Shown here in pieces: positions 1-8,399 of a stretch of DNA of 42,681 bases. The stretch spans positions 1 through 42,681 of the forward strand of contig PNKE01000051.1 in NCBI GenBank assembly GCA_013822245.1, read 5' to 3'. This DNA is from Candidatus Solibacter sp. (GTDB taxonomy: Bacteria > Acidobacteriota > Terriglobia > Bryobacterales > Bryobacteraceae). The first letter of the stretch is position 1. Every line of letters begins with the position of its first letter. The translations under genes and the position numbers were made by a program. Under the pieces are notes generated by a model. It was not told where the DNA came from. It ran no database searches and worked only from the letters and a program-made list of their open reading frames with translations.

Positions 1-99
1 TTTTCAACAGATTCCAAGCCGGAACTAAAAACAAAAGACCAGCCTTTTGTAGGAACGCACTTGCCCCGGCCCAAGGGCCGCAAAAAATTCTCCAGCCGC

Positions 100-378
100 T
101 CACAACCCCGGAAGTTGGATTAGATCGGTTTTGAGTTCAGCGTGAACATAGCGGCGAGAGTGGCAGCAGTCCGGACACTCGTTTGGCGTGAGCGATTCGA
201 GAAGCGCACGGATCGCCGTCGAGGGTGCATCGGCGTTGCGCAGGGCTGCTTTCCGTAACAGCGCTTCGAGTTTGGAGATGAGCTTCCCGAATGGGTTGAG
301 GACTGGCGAGTACGGTGGCAGGTAGAGCGTAAGCGTCCGGCGACCTGCCGCCCAGGCAGCCGGTGTGCGCCCCGGCAT
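100..378 (-). pseudogene. IS630-family transposase, C-terminal remnant
   Basis: The translated fragment carries LYLPPYSPVLNPFGKL followed by a Lys/Leu/Arg-rich helix and an NECPDCCHSRRYVH-like end. This corresponds to the last third of IS630/Tc1-mariner DDE transposases, where the usual motif is LPPYSPDLNPIE. Two family residues are altered: the Asp of SPDLNP is Val, and the acidic residue of NPIE is lost (NPFG), so the final catalytic Glu is missing. The reading frame stays open upstream only to about position 444, where a stop interrupts it, and no catalytic DDE N-terminal half is visible. It is therefore a dead 3' remnant. No terminal inverted repeats were recognised. Confidence 0.75.
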
Positions 379-576
379 CCTTTGAATGCCGACATTGGCG
401 GGTCCGGGCAGAACGCCGCCGAGGTACTCCCGGACCCGCCACCGTCAGAGACTGCCACACGGGCCGGCCCGCATTCGCGCATGGCCCTGGATCGGATTGA
501 TATGCTCTACAGTCATGCGCATCGTGATGGCTCCGGGTTCGCTGCATCGACCCGCGGGGCATGACGGGGGAGAGCC

Positions 577-1356
577 TTGAGCCGCGCTGACTGGGAGGCA
601 CTGGGAGAGCGGCCGAAACCGTCCTGGTATCTCGATGACATTGTCGCCAGGCAGAAGCGGGATGTCCATCTGGACCTGATTCGAAGATGGTGGGATCACC
701 CTGGGGCCGGGCGCATCCTGAAGACGGACCTCTTCGAGGAGGCGTTCGGAGAGGACCGTATCATGCCCGGAATTCTGCCACTCGCGCAATTTGTCTGCGG
801 CATCGACGAATCGTTCTCCACCACCCGCGCGGCCTCGCTGGGCGTTGCCCGCGGCCGGGCAATCGTCTCCGATGTGCGGCAGGCCGCGCTGAGGACTGAG
901 GCATTCGACCTTGTGATCTCCACCTCGACGCTCGACCACTTCGCCGATCCCGGCGACTTCACACGCTCCATCCAGGAGATCCATCGGATGATCCGGCCCG
1001 GAGGACTCCTCATCCTGACACTCGACAACCCTTCAAATCCGCTCTATCCGCCGCTCAGGTTGCTTGGCCGCACACGGTTCGGGCCCTTTTACCTTGGCTA
1101 CACGCCGTCCATGCGCACGCTGAAGCGCATCCTGCGCGAGGCCGGGTTCGAGGTGGAGCAGACCGGCTGGCTGCTGCATAATCCCCGGCTCATCTCAACC
1201 GCCGGGTTCCTTCTCCTGCGAAGGATATTCGGGCGGAGAGCAGAGGCGCCGATTACGTTTCTGCTGCGCTGCTTTGCGCTCATGGGCAAGCTCCCCACGC
1301 GGCGCTGGACAGCCTGCTTCCAGGCCGTGTCGGCAAGAAAGCCAGCCCGCCCGTGA
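577..1356 (+). CDS. class I SAM-dependent methyltransferase (Methyltransf_11 type)
   Basis: A 259-residue protein with the second half of a Rossmann-type methyltransferase: AFDLVISTSTLDHFADPGDF (motif II/post-II), then an IHRMIRPGGLLILTLDNPSNPLY segment typical of Methyltransf_11/UbiE-like enzymes. The glycine-rich motif I is not obvious; the corresponding region near residues 45-60 is degenerate, so SAM binding is inferred from the later motifs. The start is TTG, chosen because a GGGGGAGAG ribosome binding site lies just upstream. The C-terminal 60 residues contain a hydrophobic stretch (ITFLLRCFALMGKL). The substrate is unknown. The next gene begins 91 bp downstream on the same strand. Confidence 0.8.
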   Translation: MSRADWEALGERPKPSWYLDDIVARQKRDVHLDLIRRWWDHPGAGRILKTDLFEEAFGEDRIMPGILPLAQFVCGIDESFSTTRAASLGVARGRAIVSDVRQAALRTEAFDLVISTSTLDHFADPGDFTRSIQEIHRMIRPGGLLILTLDNPSNPLYPPLRLLGRTRFGPFYLGYTPSMRTLKRILREAGFEVEQTGWLLHNPRLISTAGFLLLRRIFGRRAEAPITFLLRCFALMGKLPTRRWTACFQAVSARKPARP

Positions 1357-1447
1357 CCGGCGGTTACCATGGGTAGCGTTGTGCGGCCCAAGGCCACAAC
1401 TTGCGTGTGATAGCATCCAGCAGAGAGCCTACCGGAGGTGGCTGCTC

Positions 1448-3973
1448 TTGCGGCAAGCGAACCTGAACGCCGGAGGAACATTACAGGGGCGATTGCCCTG
1501 GCGGCATCTCGCGCTCAACATCATCTCCCCTTCCATCCTGACGTTTGCGCTCTTTCTCGGACTGATTTTCGCGGTGATCATCCCGGCCATGAAAAACAAC
1601 ATCGTCGAGCGCAAGCGCGAGATGATCCGGGAGCTGACGCAGGTGGCATGGAGTGAGTTGTCAGGGCTGCACGAGCAGGAAAAGCGCGGCGCGCTCACGC
1701 GGCCGGCCGCCCAACAGGCGGCGATCGCGCGTGTTCAGCAACTGCGGTTCGGCGACGACGGCAAGGACTACTTCTGGATTTGCGACATGCGTCCGCGCAT
1801 GGTGATGCACCCATACCGCCCGGACCTGGACGGCCAGGACCTTTCGGAGTATTCCGATCCCGCGGGCAACGATCTTTTCGTGGAGGCCGTCAGACTGGTC
1901 CGGAAAACGGGCGACGGCTACATCGAGTATGTCTGGCAATGGAAGGATGACGCGCAGCGGGTGGGGCCGAAGCTGTCCTACGTGAAGGGATTCGCGCCGT
2001 GGGGCTGGATCGTGGGGACGGGCGTGTATCTGGAGGATGTGCGGGCGGAGATCAACCTGGTGATCCGGCGGGTGCTGCAGATTTCGGTCCTCATCTCGAT
2101 CGTCATAGGGGCATTGCTGGGTTTCATCACGAAGCAGGGGCTTGACCTGGAGCGTCAGCGCTGGCGGGCGGCCGCGGCTTTGAGCGAGTCGGAGGAGAAA
2201 TACAGGTCGCTGGTTGAAGGGGCGACGGAGGGCATACTGCTGGTGATGCAGGGCCGGCCGGTGTACGCAAACAAGACGCTGCTGAATCTGCTGGGCTACA
2301 CGGAGGAGGAGCTGGCGGCGCTGCCGTTGGACCGGATACTGGAACCCGTTGCGGGGACGGGCGCCACGCCGGAGCGGCGGGCGAGACTTCTCGCAAAGGA
2401 CGGTGAGGCGGTGAACGTGCTGCTGGCGGACGCGCCGGTCACCCTGGGGGAGCGCAGCGGCCAGATTCTGTTCATGAAGGACGCGGCGACGCGGCGGAAG
2501 ACCGAGGATGCGCTGGCGCGGCTGCTGGCCGAGTTGCAGAGCATGCTGCCGCTGGCCACGCGCTCCATCAAGGCTTCGGCGATCACGATGACGAGTTGCG
2601 GATTGGACACGCCGGCGGGGAGCGCGGCGGCCATGATGTCGCAGGCGAGATCGAGCGCGATCGTGGTCAAGGCCGCGGATGGCGAACCGGTTGGTATCGT
2701 GACGGACCAGGACTTGCGCAACCGAGTGCTGGCCGCGGGAGCCGGCGCCGATCTGCCCGTCTCGCGAATCATGAGCGCGCCGCTGGTGCGGATTGCCGGA
2801 CACGCGCTGCTGTTCGAGGGGGCGCTGGCGATGCAGGAGCGCAACATCCGGCATCTGCTGGTGGTCGACGAAAACGGAGCGGCCACGGGGATTCTGACGG
2901 CGGCGGAGATACTGCACGGCCAGCGCCACGCACTGGCCATGCTGTTGAGCGAAATCAAGGGCGCCCGGTTGCCGGAAGCGCTGAAGGAAAGCCAGGCGAA
3001 ACTGCCCGTGTTCGTGAAAGCGCTGCTGGAAAGCGGCGCGCGGACCGAGCACATCACGCGCATCATGTCCACGGTTTCCGAAGCGATTCTGGTGCGGCTG
3101 ATCGGGCTTGCCGAAGCCGAACTGGGAGCGCCTCCGGTACCGTATACGTTCCTCGTCATGGGCAGCGCGGCGCGGGATGAGCAGACGCTGGCCACCGACC
3201 AGGACAACGCCATCGTGTATGCGGACGTCGAGCCCGAACGCGATGATGAGGTGCGCGGCTACTTTCTGAAGCTGGGCACAAAGGTCTGCGACTGGCTGGA
3301 CCAGGCGGGTTATCACAAGTGCCAGGGCCTTACCATGGCCAGCAATCCGAGGTGGTGCCAGCCGCTGTCGAAGTGGAAGGAGTATCTAACCTCATACGTG
3401 ACCGTGGCCAGTCCGCAGGACCTGCGTGACGTCAACATCGTCTTCGACTTCAGGTGCGCATGGGGCGAAGCGGGCCATGGGGCGCAGCTTCGAAAACACC
3501 TGCGGGAACTGCTGGAAGGGGGCCAGCCGGCGTTCTTCTTCCATCTGGCGCAGAGCACGCTACAGTTCAAGCCGCCGATCGGATTCTTCGGCAACATCCA
3601 ATTGGAGCAGACAGGCAAGCACCCGGCGGCGTTCAACATCAAGAGCGCCATCGTTCCGCTGGTGAACTTCGCCCGCATTTATGCGCTGCGCGGCCATCTC
3701 GCGGAGACCAACACGCTGGAGCGTCTGCGGCGGCTGCGCGACGAGGGCGCCCTGCTGCCGTCGAGCCATGACGAGTTGGTTCAAGCCCATGCCGCGCTCA
3801 CGCAGATCCGGCTCGCTCACCAGGCCGCCCAGTGGAGCGGCGGAGTGGAGCCGGACAACTACATCGACCTGCGCAAGCTGACGGCGCTGGAACGCTCCAT
3901 CCTGAAGAAGGTATTCGCGGACATCACCGTTTTCCAGGCGCGATTGCAGACCGATTTCGCGCGCACCGCCTGA
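1448..3973 (+). CDS. membrane Cache-PAS-CBS-DUF294 nucleotidyltransferase signalling protein
   Basis: An open frame exists from 1274, but TTG at 1448 is preferred because GGAGGTG lies seven bases upstream and the neighbouring methyltransferase gene then is not overlapped. The 841-residue product has a first TM segment (about 22-48), an extracytoplasmic single-Cache domain (about 90-200, with DGKDYFWICD and GWIVGTGVYLEDV), a second TM (about 212-235), a PAS domain (about 245-345), a CBS pair (about 380-495) and a DUF294 nucleotidyltransferase domain. The last has the GlnD-like motif GSAARDEQTLATDQDN at about 572-587, followed by the DUF294 C-terminal helical domain. CBS plus DUF294 is a common cytosolic signalling unit; Cache and PAS input on the same chain suggests ligand sensing coupled to nucleotidylyl transfer. 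Ligand and target are unknown. Confidence 0.88.
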   Translation: MRQANLNAGGTLQGRLPWRHLALNIISPSILTFALFLGLIFAVIIPAMKNNIVERKREMIRELTQVAWSELSGLHEQEKRGALTRPAAQQAAIARVQQLRFGDDGKDYFWICDMRPRMVMHPYRPDLDGQDLSEYSDPAGNDLFVEAVRLVRKTGDGYIEYVWQWKDDAQRVGPKLSYVKGFAPWGWIVGTGVYLEDVRAEINLVIRRVLQISVLISIVIGALLGFITKQGLDLERQRWRAAAALSESEEKYRSLVEGATEGILLVMQGRPVYANKTLLNLLGYTEEELAALPLDRILEPVAGTGATPERRARLLAKDGEAVNVLLADAPVTLGERSGQILFMKDAATRRKTEDALARLLAELQSMLPLATRSIKASAITMTSCGLDTPAGSAAAMMSQARSSAIVVKAADGEPVGIVTDQDLRNRVLAAGAGADLPVSRIMSAPLVRIAGHALLFEGALAMQERNIRHLLVVDENGAATGILTAAEILHGQRHALAMLLSEIKGARLPEALKESQAKLPVFVKALLESGARTEHITRIMSTVSEAILVRLIGLAEAELGAPPVPYTFLVMGSAARDEQTLATDQDNAIVYADVEPERDDEVRGYFLKLGTKVCDWLDQAGYHKCQGLTMASNPRWCQPLSKWKEYLTSYVTVASPQDLRDVNIVFDFRCAWGEAGHGAQLRKHLRELLEGGQPAFFFHLAQSTLQFKPPIGFFGNIQLEQTGKHPAAFNIKSAIVPLVNFARIYALRGHLAETNTLERLRRLRDEGALLPSSHDELVQAHAALTQIRLAHQAAQWSGGVEPDNYIDLRKLTALERSILKKVFADITVFQARLQTDFARTA

Positions 3974-3978
3974 GTCCC

Positions 3979-4782
3979 ATGCGAGTACTCCTGGTGGGCG
4001 ACGTCCATGGCCGGCACGAAGAACTGGCGGAGATGTTGTGGCGCGCGCAAGCGGATTTCCGGATCGGCGCCGCCATTCAGGTTGGCGATTTCGGATTCTA
4101 CAAGGACACGATGGCGCGCGCGCTCGAGCGGCGGATCCGCTATCCGGTCCCGCTGCACGTCATAGACGGCAACCACGAGGATCACCGCTGGTTGCGGCGG
4201 TCCTTGAGTTCGGGCGCAGCGGAGGTCTGGCGGGAGGAACTCAATCTGATCTACCAGCCGCGGGCCTCGGTGGCGAGTTTTGGCGCATCCAAGGCGGGTT
4301 TCATGGGGGGCGCGCTGCATGTGGACAGGCCGCAGCGGCACAACCTGTTGAGCCGGTTCCCCAACTACATCCTTCCGCGGCAGCGCGAACACGCCACGGC
4401 TCTGTTCAACCGGGAGCGGCCGGAGCTGGTTGTGACGCATTCCTGCCCAGCCCGCATCGGCATCGGCCTGCGCGGCAGAACTCACCTCGAGCACGGCATC
4501 GACCGGCATATCCGCCGGGCGGGTTTCGATCCGGGTCCGGAGGACGACTGCGGCGACCTGGAATTGAGCAAGCTGTGGCACAGCCTCGGCTACCGGCCGC
4601 GCGCATGGGCTTTCGGACACTTCCACCACGCCCACGAGGCGAGCGTCGAAGGAACGCGATTCGTTTGCGTCAGCGACGCCTTCGATTCGCCCGGTGCGAT
4701 GTTTGTTCTCTGGGACACGGAAGAGAAGAAGCTTCTCAACTGTCCGGCCGATCCGAGCGGCGCCGGGCCTATTGGGCCGTAG
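3979..4782 (+). CDS. calcineurin-like metallophosphoesterase
   Basis: The 267-residue protein has the full metallophosphoesterase signature in order: GDVHG (residues 7-11), GDFG, GNHED, THSCP and GHFHH, which together supply the dinuclear metal ligands. ATG at 3979 is chosen because the upstream gene ends at 3973 and the MPE fold begins exactly there (MRVLLVGDVHG). The 5-bp gap to the Cache-PAS-CBS-DUF294 gene indicates one operon and perhaps a shared nucleotide-signalling role, which is inference. No signal peptide, so cytosolic. Its 3' end overlaps the convergent symporter gene by 14 bp. The substrate cannot be told from sequence. Confidence 0.88.
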   Translation: MRVLLVGDVHGRHEELAEMLWRAQADFRIGAAIQVGDFGFYKDTMARALERRIRYPVPLHVIDGNHEDHRWLRRSLSSGAAEVWREELNLIYQPRASVASFGASKAGFMGGALHVDRPQRHNLLSRFPNYILPRQREHATALFNRERPELVVTHSCPARIGIGLRGRTHLEHGIDRHIRRAGFDPGPEDDCGDLELSKLWHSLGYRPRAWAFGHFHHAHEASVEGTRFVCVSDAFDSPGAMFVLWDTEEKKLLNCPADPSGAGPIGP

Positions 4783-6697
4783 CGGGAGCGGGTTGGTCCG
4801 CGTTGCGGGAGGTGATCAGCGAGACGGCGACCAGAACCAGGAATCCGAGCGGGATGGTAACGATGGCCGGCTGGCTGAACGGCACGATCGCGTCGGCCGG
4901 GTTCCAGCCGTAAACGTCCTTATAAGCCTGAGCGCTCAACAGAATCCAGGCGAGCGAGGAGACCATGCCGACGATGATCGCAGAGGTGATGCCCTGCCGG
5001 GTCGTGCGTTTCCAGAACAACAGCATGATGAGCGCCGGCAGGTTGGCCGAGGCGGCGATGTTGAAGGCCCAGCCGACGAGGAAGTTGACGTTCATCTTGG
5101 CAAACAGGATGCCGAGGAAGATCGCCAAGGCGCCGACGCAGATAGCGGCGACCTTGGCGGCGGCGACCTTGCGAAACTCGTCCATGGGGATTTTGAGGAC
5201 GTTGCACATGAGGTCGTGAGCCACCGCGCCGCTGGCCGCCATGATGAGGCCGCTGACGGTGCCGAGCACAGTGGTGAAGGCCACGGCCGAGATGACGGCG
5301 AACAGGAGTTCACTCATACTGCGGGCCAGCAGCGGCGCGGCCATGTTGGAGTCGCTGACGTCGAGCGCGCCGCTGGTCATCGCTCCGAGGCCCAGGAAGA
5401 GAGTCAATACATAGAAGCAGCCGATGGCGCCGATTCCGACGACGGTGCTCTTGCGGGCGCTGATCTGGTCCTTGACGGTGTAGTACCGGATCAGAATATG
5501 CGGCAGTGACGCGGTGCCGCAGAACAGGGCGAGCATCAGCGAGAGGAAGTCGAGCTTGTCGAAGAACTTCGCGCTGCGCACCTTCTGAAACGTCGGGCTG
5601 GAGCCTGGGGCCATGAAGTCAGACCCGGAGGCAGGCTGCTGGTAGTAGACCGTCGTCGTGCCGCCGTTGGCTTCGGCGAACCTGTCCGAACGCCAGAGGA
5701 CGACTTCGCTCTGCTGCATGGTCCGGAGGAATTCGAAAGGTCCCTGGGGCCCGGTCTTCTCCACGCCTCCTGGCAACTTCGAGGCGTAGCCGACCGGCAG
5801 CAGGTCCGCTTCGCCCTCCCCCTTGCCGCGCGGCAGGCCATTGACGAACCGCTTGCCGTCCGGGCGCACACGGCTGACCTGGGTCTCCGAGAGCTTGCCG
5901 CCGTCCTTGCGGTAGACCGAAACCACGCCGGCGGCGTCCCTGACGCGGAGGTATGGCGTGTTGCGCCAGATCCCCTCCTCGGGCAACACCACGGCGCCGG
6001 GCGCGTCCGTGATCTCGGCCGGCAAGATGCCGTGGCGGAAGACCTTCACTTGTTCGCCGCCGGCCGTGGTGGGTTTGGTGGTCACCCCGCGCATCAGGAT
6101 CATCACCGTGATGACGCCGCACAGGATCACCAGGATGCCGCCCTTGATGAACTGGACCCAGGTTGTGGAAACCATGCCCGCCGTGGCGACGATCACGGTC
6201 ACAATCGCGCCGACCACGAGCACTCCGACATAGTGCGGGAATCCGAGCAGAGGTTGAACCAGTGCCCCGGCGCCGACCATCTGCGGGATCAGGTAGAAAC
6301 AACTGACCACCAGAGTGCTGATGGCGGCGGCCAGTTTAATGCCCCGGGAATTGAACTTATTGTCGAGCGCGTCGGCGAAAGTGAACCGGCCGAGGCGCTT
6401 GAGCGGCTCGGCGACAATGAACAGCGCGACGATCCAGCCGGCCAGGTACCCGATCGAATACAGGAAGCCGTCGTAACCATAGAACGCGATCATGCCGCAG
6501 ATGCCCAGGAACGACGCGGCGGACAGATAATCGCCGGCGAACGCAATGCCGTTGACGGCCCAATGAATACTGCCGCCGGCGGCGAAGTAACCCGAGGCGG
6601 ATTTCGCCCTCCGGCCCAGGTAGAAACTGATGCCGAGAACGGAGCCGGCGAAGATGAGGAACACAATGATGGCGGTGTAGGAGGTTTCGTGGATCAA
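4769..6697 (-). CDS. actP: sodium:solute symporter, ActP (cation/acetate) type
   Basis: A 642-residue multi-TM SSS-family protein. The N-terminal region (GISFYLGRRAKSASGYFAAG, then GIAFAGDYLSAASFLGI) and the later RYYTVKDQISARKS and NPADAIVPFSQPAI segments match the ActP acetate/monocarboxylate branch. It is about 90 residues longer than E. coli ActP because of a polar insert at roughly residues 205-370 that replaces a short loop. TTG start, with AGGAAGG upstream. The gene follows the DUF485 gene with a 15-bp gap, the typical YjcH-ActP pair. Transport substrate (acetate, pyruvate or another short acid) is inferred from family only. Confidence 0.85.
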   Translation of the reverse strand: MIHETSYTAIIVFLIFAGSVLGISFYLGRRAKSASGYFAAGGSIHWAVNGIAFAGDYLSAASFLGICGMIAFYGYDGFLYSIGYLAGWIVALFIVAEPLKRLGRFTFADALDNKFNSRGIKLAAAISTLVVSCFYLIPQMVGAGALVQPLLGFPHYVGVLVVGAIVTVIVATAGMVSTTWVQFIKGGILVILCGVITVMILMRGVTTKPTTAGGEQVKVFRHGILPAEITDAPGAVVLPEEGIWRNTPYLRVRDAAGVVSVYRKDGGKLSETQVSRVRPDGKRFVNGLPRGKGEGEADLLPVGYASKLPGGVEKTGPQGPFEFLRTMQQSEVVLWRSDRFAEANGGTTTVYYQQPASGSDFMAPGSSPTFQKVRSAKFFDKLDFLSLMLALFCGTASLPHILIRYYTVKDQISARKSTVVGIGAIGCFYVLTLFLGLGAMTSGALDVSDSNMAAPLLARSMSELLFAVISAVAFTTVLGTVSGLIMAASGAVAHDLMCNVLKIPMDEFRKVAAAKVAAICVGALAIFLGILFAKMNVNFLVGWAFNIAASANLPALIMLLFWKRTTRQGITSAIIVGMVSSLAWILLSAQAYKDVYGWNPADAIVPFSQPAIVTIPLGFLVLVAVSLITSRNADQPAPATAQ

Positions 6698-6712
6698 GGG
6701 AGTGGTTCCTTC

Positions 6713-6970
6713 CTAGAACTTCCGGCAGAGCTTCACATAGATGAGCGCCACGACGAGCGCGGAGGCGATCAACCCGAAACCATAGATCACGGCCAGGTTG
6801 ACGCCGCCCAGAAACGGCTCGCTCATCAGTTGCGGCCAAAAGGCGCTCAGAATCATGAAGCCGGCGTAGATTGCCGAGTAGACGGCAAACAGGGCCAGAC
6901 CGATTCGCGAGTTGTGGGCGATGACTGCCGCGTCCTCGTGCTCTTTTTGCACCGGGGTCTTGAAATCCAT
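6713..6970 (-). CDS. yjcH: DUF485 (YjcH-like) small membrane protein
   Basis: An 85-residue protein with two TM helices (IGLALFAVYSAIYAGFMILSAF and the C-terminal LAVIYGFGLIASALVVALIYVKL) and the DUF485 arrangement. Proteins of this family are encoded directly before ActP-type symporters and are thought to be accessory to them. The ATG at 6970 is preferred over the TTG at 6985 because GGAGGT sits seven bases before the ATG. A TATAAT hexamer lies 30 bp upstream, so this is the first gene of the two-gene operon. Confidence 0.88.
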   Translation of the reverse strand: MDFKTPVQKEHEDAAVIAHNSRIGLALFAVYSAIYAGFMILSAFWPQLMSEPFLGGVNLAVIYGFGLIASALVVALIYVKLCRKF

Positions 6971-6999
6971 CAGGTTTACCTCCAAGGGGTCCGAAACTC

Positions 7000-7005
7000 A
7001 TTATA
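7000..7005 (-). promoter_or_regulatory. -10 element of the DUF485-actP operon
   Basis: A perfect TATAAT hexamer on the minus strand, 30 bp before the DUF485 start codon, leaving a leader of about 23 bases that holds the GGAGGT site. The -35 region is poor (GCGACA at a 19-bp spacing is the best candidate), so activator dependence is possible. The rest of the divergent gap up to 7331 is GC-rich with no ORF I can support. Confidence 0.5.
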
Positions 7006-7298
7006 CTGATGCCCGGAACGATCTTGTCGCATTTGTGCGGTTGGATTCGTGAGGAGGGATGCAGCATCGACTCGCATCCGCCTCCCGCCGGGCGCCCGGT
7101 TCGAACGGGTTGATCGGCCATTCAACTCCTTCGGCCCTGGCTCCGGCGCGCCGGGCCGCGCATGGCCCAGGCAGGCCTGGCGAGCATCAGGCAGCGGCGT
7201 CGGACCGCCGTTCCTGCAACCTCGCGGTGCGGGGCCGGGGCGGCCCGCGTGCCTGAGGTTTATTAAAAGATTTTCTTACCTGAAGCTCTCTTGAATGG

Positions 7299-7304
7299 TA
7301 CAAT
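7299..7304 (+). promoter_or_regulatory. possible -10 element before the 7331 gene
   Basis: TACAAT on the plus strand, 27 bp upstream of the ATG, inside an AT-rich patch (7258-7315) in otherwise GC-rich DNA. No good -35 hexamer stands at 16-18 bp. Confidence 0.3.
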
Positions 7305-7330
7305 CATGACGAAAAAGAGAACTCAGTCCC

Positions 7331-8101
7331 ATGCGCCGTCTCCTGATCTTAGCGATTCTGGTTCCGTGTCCCGCCTTGTGCCTGGGCGAAGCCGGTGACA
7401 ACGCCCCACCCTCACCGCGATTGAAACGCACGGTTTCACTCTCACTCCAGAGCGGCTTCGCCAGCACCTTTCAACTGACGCTGGGGGGGACTTTCGGAGC
7501 TGGTCCGGCATGGCAGAGCCGTGTGGCCGTGTCGGTGGGCGAGGTGTTCCGCAAAGGGGATTCGATCACCCTGTCGGGCTGGAACACCAATGATGCGCCT
7601 TCGAGGGTCAACAGTTGGATTGCGGGGGCGAGCTACCGCGCCCGCGTCATCTCCAGGCCGGGGCACACGCTGCATCTCTCAGCGGGTCTTCAGCGCTGGC
7701 GATTCCCGACCGTCAAGACGGGCGCGCAGGACTGGGTTGGGGCGTGGCAGATGCAGTATCAGACCAAGGTGCGGGCGCTGCCGGTGCTGCTAACCCAGGA
7801 ATCATGGACGCTGTTCCATTCGCCACTCCAGAAGGGCACGCTGTTGTTCACGCAGTTGTACACGGAGCACCCGCTGGTGAAGCGCGACAACTGGAAACTG
7901 ACGCTGCGCCACGGTCCGCAGCACACCTACTCGTGGGATTTCTATTCGACCGTGGACCATCGCGTTGTGCGCTATGCCGGCTTCGTGCTTCTGTCGCACG
8001 GCAAGACAACGCTGGAGACGGGATACCGGCAACAACTGGGTCTTCAGCCGCGCATCCCGGACAACCGCTTCTGGCACGTGATGCTGTCCAGGAGTTTCTG
8101 A
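7331..8101 (+). CDS. exported, probably outer-membrane beta-barrel protein of unknown function
   Basis: The 256-residue product begins with a signal peptide (MRRLLILAILVPCPALCLG, cleavage around residue 19-20). The mature part is rich in alternating polar/hydrophobic strands (for example VSLSLQSGFASTFQLTLGG, AWQMQYQTKVRALPVLL, RYAGFVLLSHGKTTLETGYRQQL) and ends in WHVMLSRSF. A terminal Phe preceded by alternating strand residues is the usual recognition signal for outer-membrane insertion. I do not recognise a named family. It stands alone between two divergent or unlinked units. Confidence 0.6.
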   Translation: MRRLLILAILVPCPALCLGEAGDNAPPSPRLKRTVSLSLQSGFASTFQLTLGGTFGAGPAWQSRVAVSVGEVFRKGDSITLSGWNTNDAPSRVNSWIAGASYRARVISRPGHTLHLSAGLQRWRFPTVKTGAQDWVGAWQMQYQTKVRALPVLLTQESWTLFHSPLQKGTLLFTQLYTEHPLVKRDNWKLTLRHGPQHTYSWDFYSTVDHRVVRYAGFVLLSHGKTTLETGYRQQLGLQPRIPDNRFWHVMLSRSF

Positions 8102-8138
8102 CACCCGCATCGCCCGCGCAACCGCCCGAGCCAGTTCA

Positions 8139-8160
8139 CCCGCCGTGAGAGCGAGGCGGG
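8139..8160 (+). terminator. GC hairpin downstream of the 7331 gene
   Basis: CCCGCC and GGCGGG form a six-pair stem around a ten-base loop 38 bp after the stop codon. There is no T-tract, so it could only be a factor-assisted or weak terminator. The rest of 8102-8399 shows no supported gene. Confidence 0.25.
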
Positions 8161-8399
8161 AGGAGGAAGCCGATGCTATTCATCCACGACGGCGGTCAAC
8201 GAAGCTATAGCGGCAAGCGAGCTGCCGCCCAAAGGGTTGCGGCGCGCGCAACGCGGACAAGCGGGACTTCCACCACGCGCCGGCCAGGCCCGCGCGGAGT
8301 TCCGGCGCCCGTCATGATTGCCGCGCCGCTGCCGCCGGATCTCCGCTGTGCCAGAATGGACCTTGCGCCGCCATCCCGGAAAGTGCGGCCAGAGTTGCC

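Noticed and set aside
1661-3316. 551-residue minus-strand frame opposite the Cache-PAS-CBS gene
   Set aside because: Arg/Gln/His-rich antisense translation; no ribosome binding site or domain.
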